Assembly: GCA_043774925.1 (NCBI GenBank)
Contig: JAYVSZ010000015.1
Coordinates: 6,929-70,928 of the forward strand
Source of the DNA: JAYVSZ01 sp043774925
GTDB taxonomy: Bacteria > Pseudomonadota > Gammaproteobacteria > Burkholderiales > Methylophilaceae
Direction of reading: 5' to 3'
Length of the DNA stretch: 64,000 bases
The translations under genes were made by a program, and so were the position numbers. Shown here one piece after another: positions 60,230 through 64,000 of this stretch (positions within the stretch are counted from its first letter, which is position 1; each line of letters opens with the position of its first letter). The notes under the pieces were generated by a model. That model had not been told where the DNA came from. It did no database searches and saw nothing but the letters and a program-made list of their open reading frames with translations.

Positions 60230-61681
60230 TTAACCGAACGACAAATCTACGTCAAAAAAGTCAGCAATTTCTTCGCCTGTAGCTTTCATTTCTGCCTTTT
60301 TATCGCCCACAAACTGGTCGAAATCGACATCGCCAATAATTTGCAGTTTGGAAGCGCGATATTTCGCCATGCGAATCTGCGCCCAAGGCGTTGCCAAGCC
60401 AAAAGTGCAAACAATCGCGATAATATTGCTGATGTACAGCCAAACAAAATCGCGCGCACGGAGCGTACTTTTGAACGAAAGTTTATCTAGTGTCGTACTG
60501 TTCCATACCAAATTGCCAATGCGCGCTTTTAAGTAGCCCACAAAGCCGAAAGCAAAGACTAAATAAGCCAGCACAAAAGCAAGCATCCCTAAAAAAGCCG
60601 CAGGATTTTTGAACATGTTTTTCAAGTTTTCTGTTCGCGCTTTTTCGCGCTCCTGCATCATCTCCTCAAAGGTTTTTTCTTCTGGTTGGTCTGGCATCAT
60701 TGCTTTTTGTCTTGCTAATTCTTCTTGAATTTGTGCTTCCGTTGGTGCAGATTCTCGCAGTGCCTCTTCTTCCTGAACGCGCTCCACGGGCATTACATCT
60801 TCAGCTTGAATTTCCGCAGGTGGCAACTCTGGTGCAGCTTCTGGCGGCGCAACGTCAGAATAAACACGCTCTACTTTTTTAATTTCTGGCGCTGGCATTT
60901 CTGCTGTAACTTCGTTTGCGGCCAACACGACTTTATGTTGCGGAACGCCCACAAAGCCCATGGTGTAAGGCACACTAAGCTCGGTATGTTTTGCTGCTTT
61001 AGCCTTGGCTTTTTCTATCAACTGTTGACCCCTCCATACGCCGCCAACCAAGAGACCAATAATGATTACTGGCACAATAAATAACCATAAATACACCTTG
61101 TAAAACTGTTTTACAGTCGCTTGCATATCAAACTGGCTCATACCAAATTTGTGATTATTCATCATGAATTTGTTGCGTTGATGCGCGGCAAACGGCGTGA
61201 ACAAACCCAAAGTAACGATAGTGATAAGAGGCAACACAAAAAACACGCGCACGGCTTCACCCAATTTGCCGATAAAATCGAAGCGCAGGCCGCGATGACT
61301 GGTGTTGCGCGCGTTGAACATGGCAGAGCGTACGACGAGCCAAGGCAGCGCGATAAAAAATAGCAACATACAAATGCCAGGAATAATGGGGCTGATTTGA
61401 CCGCCAAATGCATAGCCGAGGAAAAAGACAAAAGCGATGGCGCGACCTTTTAAGATGGCGATTGGTTTTGCGTGATAATCAAAACCGACATTATCGATTA
61501 AGGTATTGTTATAAAAGTACTTTTTGCGGCGCACCTTGGCCCAAGCCGAATAAATGCCGAAGCTAACTAAAGTGAGTAATAAATTGACGATCCAAATGCC
61601 AAAATATTCGCTAGCTTTGCCGTTAAATACGATTGGCGTGGTTTTTTGTGTATTATTTTGATTGCCGTTTTGCTCGTTCAA
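60230..61681 (-). CDS. DUF898 (YjgN) family membrane protein
   Basis: 483 residues. Two sets of hydrophobic helices are split by an acidic Pro/Glu-rich cytoplasmic or periplasmic insert (about 240-345, QEEEALRESAPTEAQIQEEL). FNGKASEYFGIWIVNLLLTLVSFGIYSAWAKVRRKKYFYNNT is the YjgN start (positions about 19-60). The start is TTG at 61681 with AGGGG 7 nt upstream, a good site. The function of YjgN is unknown; pairing with an M48 peptidase is seen here and suggests a shared envelope role. Confidence 0.88.
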   Translation of the reverse strand: MNEQNGNQNNTQKTTPIVFNGKASEYFGIWIVNLLLTLVSFGIYSAWAKVRRKKYFYNNTLIDNVGFDYHAKPIAILKGRAIAFVFFLGYAFGGQISPIIPGICMLLFFIALPWLVVRSAMFNARNTSHRGLRFDFIGKLGEAVRVFFVLPLITIVTLGLFTPFAAHQRNKFMMNNHKFGMSQFDMQATVKQFYKVYLWLFIVPVIIIGLLVGGVWRGQQLIEKAKAKAAKHTELSVPYTMGFVGVPQHKVVLAANEVTAEMPAPEIKKVERVYSDVAPPEAAPELPPAEIQAEDVMPVERVQEEEALRESAPTEAQIQEELARQKAMMPDQPEEKTFEEMMQEREKARTENLKNMFKNPAAFLGMLAFVLAYLVFAFGFVGYLKARIGNLVWNSTTLDKLSFKSTLRARDFVWLYISNIIAIVCTFGLATPWAQIRMAKYRASKLQIIGDVDFDQFVGDKKAEMKATGEEIADFFDVDLSFG

Positions 61682-61805
61682 TTATTTTCCCCTGCGTGAA
61701 TTGTTTTAGCTATTTTTGTACTACAGGCAGTTTACCCGAAACAATTGCGCAAGCAAAACCACCTTTGCAAGTTAAAATAGTATTTTCGTTAAATATGACA
61801 CAAGC

Positions 61806-62663
61806 ATGAAATTGCCCCCGCTAGGAAGCCTATGGATGCTGGTTGCCGCGCTGGGCTTCGCCATTATGGGCGCACTGGTTAAAGTAGGCGCGGCAAAATT
61901 TAGCAGCGCAGAGCTGGTGTTTTATCGCTCCATATTTGGCTTGATTGCCATTTACGCCTACATTTTCGCCAAGCGATTACCACTCAAAACGCCTGTGATG
62001 TACAAACATATGTCGCGCTCACTGGTGGGTTTTGGCTCACTGGTGCTGTTCTTTTACGCAATCGCGCATTTGCCTTTGGCTACCGCCATCACACTTAACT
62101 ACACATCCCCATTATTTTTAGCGGCGTTCTTGCCTTTTTTCTTCCACGAGAAAGCAAAAAAGCTACTTTACGTGACGATTTTCATCGGCTTTATTGGCGT
62201 TTTGCTTGTGTTGCAACCCACTTTTAGCAAGAACGATGCCCTAGCAGGCGCACTGGGATTGGCTTCTGGCGTAGGTGCCTCGTTTGCCTATATTTTCGTC
62301 AAACAACTTGGCAACTTGAATGAGCCTGATTGGCGCACGGTATTTTACTTTACGCTGGTTTCCACCATTGGCGCAGGTATTTGGATGTTGCTGAACAACT
62401 TTACGCCGATTACTTGGCAAGATTTACCAGTATTGACGGGCTTGGGCGTATCTGCAACCATCGCGCAACTTGCCATGACGCGAGCCTACCGCACTGGCAA
62501 AACCCTGATTGTGGCTGGGCTGGCCTACGCCACGGTAGTGATTGCCAGCTTGTTTGGTGTCATCTTCTGGCAAGAGAATCTCACCCTAACAGAATGGTTA
62601 GGCATCAGTTTAATTATATTGAGCGGCATCGTTAGCATTAAAACAACAAACAACGCAAAATAG
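61806..62663 (+). CDS. EamA/DMT-family transporter
   Basis: 285 residues, ten hydrophobic segments in two EamA halves (LGSLWMLVAALGFAIMGALV start; second half from about residue 150, GLASGVGASFAYIFVKQLG). Proposed efflux of amino acids, nucleotides or sugars; substrate not evident. Stands alone, divergent from the DUF898 gene. Confidence 0.88.
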   Translation: MKLPPLGSLWMLVAALGFAIMGALVKVGAAKFSSAELVFYRSIFGLIAIYAYIFAKRLPLKTPVMYKHMSRSLVGFGSLVLFFYAIAHLPLATAITLNYTSPLFLAAFLPFFFHEKAKKLLYVTIFIGFIGVLLVLQPTFSKNDALAGALGLASGVGASFAYIFVKQLGNLNEPDWRTVFYFTLVSTIGAGIWMLLNNFTPITWQDLPVLTGLGVSATIAQLAMTRAYRTGKTLIVAGLAYATVVIASLFGVIFWQENLTLTEWLGISLIILSGIVSIKTTNNAK

Positions 62664-62774
62664 CGTGTCATTTCTCGGGAAAAATCACAAGTCGCTAGAC
62701 ATTTGTTTTTAGCGAATGTAACCTGAACTTCCCGCGTTAACAACGCACAATAAGTCATTGATGTTCAGGGATTA

Positions 62775-63356
62775 ATGATTAAACTTAAACACATCTTGTT
62801 GGTGCTAGCCGCAAGCCTGCTTACTGGCTGCTTAGGCGGATCAGTTGCCATGCAAATTGCCAGATCAATCGCCACCAAAGTGGCCGATAACGCCATTGCC
62901 AATGCCATGGATGTGCAAGACGGCCCAAGCAACCGAACGCAAAAAAACACCACAATGGAACTCAAGGCGACAGAGCCAGATGATGTATGGATGGCGATGG
63001 CAACTTCTGGTTTTAGGCCAGTTGACCCAAACGCGCCGCCGCCAGCTGAAGAAGTGATTGCAGAAGCGCCTGCGCCAGTATTTAAAACCAGCGCTTTAGT
63101 CCGCGTGCAGCTCTACAACCTATTAATTGGCGAGGAAAAAGCCGCAGTGTTCGAGAAAGCGCGTAGCATCGGCGCGCTAAACTTGCCGAATCAACGTGAA
63201 TGGGCGCGCTGGTACGTGGCGACTGGCGTTACAGAACTTGATAAAAAACCGATTACTTTTCTCATCCCGCCAGAATTTGGCAAATTGCCTAGCGGCACGC
63301 TGGCGATGGTGGAATTGGCAGCGCCTGGCGATTTGAATATCGCTAGATATAAATAA
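62775..63356 (+). CDS. Unknown lipoprotein
   Basis: 193 residues. Signal with lipobox LLTGC (Cys19), then a Gly/Ala helix (GGSVAMQIARSIATKVADNA), a Pro/Ala/Glu linker (about 95-115), and a C-terminal alpha/beta part (SALVRVQLYNLLIGEEKAAV, TFLIPPEFGKLPSGTLAMVE). I do not recognise a family. No ligand-binding motif is visible. It is in the same direction as the transporter but 111 bp away, and may have its own promoter. Confidence 0.65.
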   Translation: MIKLKHILLVLAASLLTGCLGGSVAMQIARSIATKVADNAIANAMDVQDGPSNRTQKNTTMELKATEPDDVWMAMATSGFRPVDPNAPPPAEEVIAEAPAPVFKTSALVRVQLYNLLIGEEKAAVFEKARSIGALNLPNQREWARWYVATGVTELDKKPITFLIPPEFGKLPSGTLAMVELAAPGDLNIARYK

Positions 63357-63412
63357 CTCTAAGTCGTTTTACGACGCAAAGGTCAAACATAACTGTGGCA
63401 TCTGTTTTAAGA

Positions 63413-63892
63413 ATGCAGAAGAAATATGCCAAAGTAATAACTGCTTTAACGTGGGCCGCTCTTCCAATCCTAGCGGTAGCCACCGATGTAGAGCCAATTT
63501 TGAATTACTCTTCTACTCAATGCGCGACTATAGACTATAAATATTTTAAGCCAATAAATGCAGAGAGCCTTGAATCAATATATTGCGGCTACAAAATGGT
63601 GCTTAAATCTTCTGGTAAGAATCTGCATTTATACTCTTCTGGCAACTTTTCGACGCAAGAAAATATTGAAGGAAATGTAATGTGGCAAAGAGCCACTATA
63701 CTCAAGAGTTGCGAAGAAAATCAGTTGCAAACTTTAAGTTTATTGAAAACAAATTATCCATCTCTTTTAATCGACTGTGACAAATATAAAGACTTTGACG
63801 ATGGCTCTTTTGAGAAAAATATTCTTAATCTATCGACTAAGTCGCCTGCAAGAGAGCTAGCTGAGGACTCAGAAATTATTGTAATGGTCTAG
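63413..63892 (+). CDS. Unknown exported protein next to an IS3 element
   Basis: 159 residues from ATG at 63413; a GTG at 63395 in frame is an alternative. Signal peptide cleaved after AVA (about residue 22). The mature part is AT-rich in codons compared with its neighbours and has four cysteines (SSTQCATID, IYCGYK, LKSCEEN, IDCDKY) that could form two disulfides. No family recognised. The composition and the transposase tail 14 bp away suggest recent acquisition. Confidence 0.6.
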   Translation: MQKKYAKVITALTWAALPILAVATDVEPILNYSSTQCATIDYKYFKPINAESLESIYCGYKMVLKSSGKNLHLYSSGNFSTQENIEGNVMWQRATILKSCEENQLQTLSLLKTNYPSLLIDCDKYKDFDDGSFEKNILNLSTKSPARELAEDSEIIVMV

Positions 63893-63905
63893 TTTTCTGC
63901 GACAC

Positions 63906-64000
63906 TTAGTTAGAGGCATTGATTACATTTTGTTGTCTATTTTCATATTCTACAGGCGAAATATTGCCTAATGTTGAATGTCGTCGTTTTTGGTTATAAA
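63906..64000 (-). mobile_element. IS3-family transposase (OrfB), C-terminal end only
   Basis: The last 31 codons are inside the window: YNQKRRHSTLGNISPVEYEN, then RQQNVINASN and TAA. The YNxxRxHSxLGxxSPxxxE pattern is the hallmark of IS3-family integrase-type transposases. Upstream residues, the catalytic DDE part and orfA lie beyond the right edge. The element's end should fall at about 63893-63905 (TTTTCTGCGACAC), but the terminal repeat cannot be checked. Confidence 0.85.

Overview
The window looks like part of a chromosome from a betaproteobacterial methylotroph, most likely of the Methylophilaceae (Methylotenera/Methylophilus type). The pointers are a complete pqqABCDE set (PQQ is the cofactor of methanol dehydrogenases), a formate-tetrahydrofolate ligase, the betaproteobacterial order asd-fimV-truA-trpFBA-accD-folC-cvpA-purF-metZ, and moderate GC content with AT-rich intergenic DNA. 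Genus assignment is inference; no rRNA or tRNA gene was seen.

Layout, left to right. 1-5158 (minus): cysB, a DUF302 lipoprotein, a HerA/DUF853-type ATPase, fhs and a cut-off YigZ-family gene, tightly packed. 5286-12147 (plus): a TauE/SafE transporter followed by the sulfate-assimilation genes cysI-DUF934-cysH-cysD-cysN and a 7Fe ferredoxin. 12197-16464: a chalcone-isomerase-like periplasmic protein, a FadL-type porin, a DUF4126 membrane protein, a 60-codon gene and a Bcr/CflA efflux pump. 16518-20150 (minus): pqqABCDE, with a terminator-like hairpin after pqqA and inverted-repeat elements in two other gaps. 20269-24642: a little-described locus with a DUF6502-type putative regulator, a DUF5666 repeat protein and a beta-barrel protein on the minus strand, and two small secreted proteins sharing an AR[QR]GADD motif on the plus strand. 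24684-32934 (minus): gyrA-serC-serA-pheA-hisC-aroG. 33214-33519: a collapsed rubrerythrin/Fe-S locus. 34009-48938 (minus): metZ, preceded by a SAM-II riboswitch, then purF back to asd and an entericidin. 48953-61681 (minus): yajQ, ppnP, leuBDC, cimA, argG, argF, argD, a PuuD-like membrane protein with a 34-residue partner, an M48 protease and a DUF898 protein. 61806-64000: an EamA transporter, two unknown exported proteins and the tail of an IS3-family transposase.

Functionally most of the window is biosynthetic: sulfate to sulfide, then methionine through MetZ; serine; aromatic amino acids and tryptophan; leucine and isoleucine (through citramalate); arginine; purines; and PQQ.

The best candidate for an undescribed system is the 20.3-24.6 kb locus. 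A 13-bp palindrome, GGGA-N5-TCCC, lies inside the 17-bp promoter spacer of both small secreted-protein genes. It recurs at the start site of one of them, and flanks the promoter of an unlinked 60-codon gene at 15.2 kb. This suggests a small regulon, perhaps controlled by the DUF6502 protein. A second strong regulatory find is the SAM-II riboswitch upstream of metZ, whose ligand-binding strand can also act as an antiterminator.
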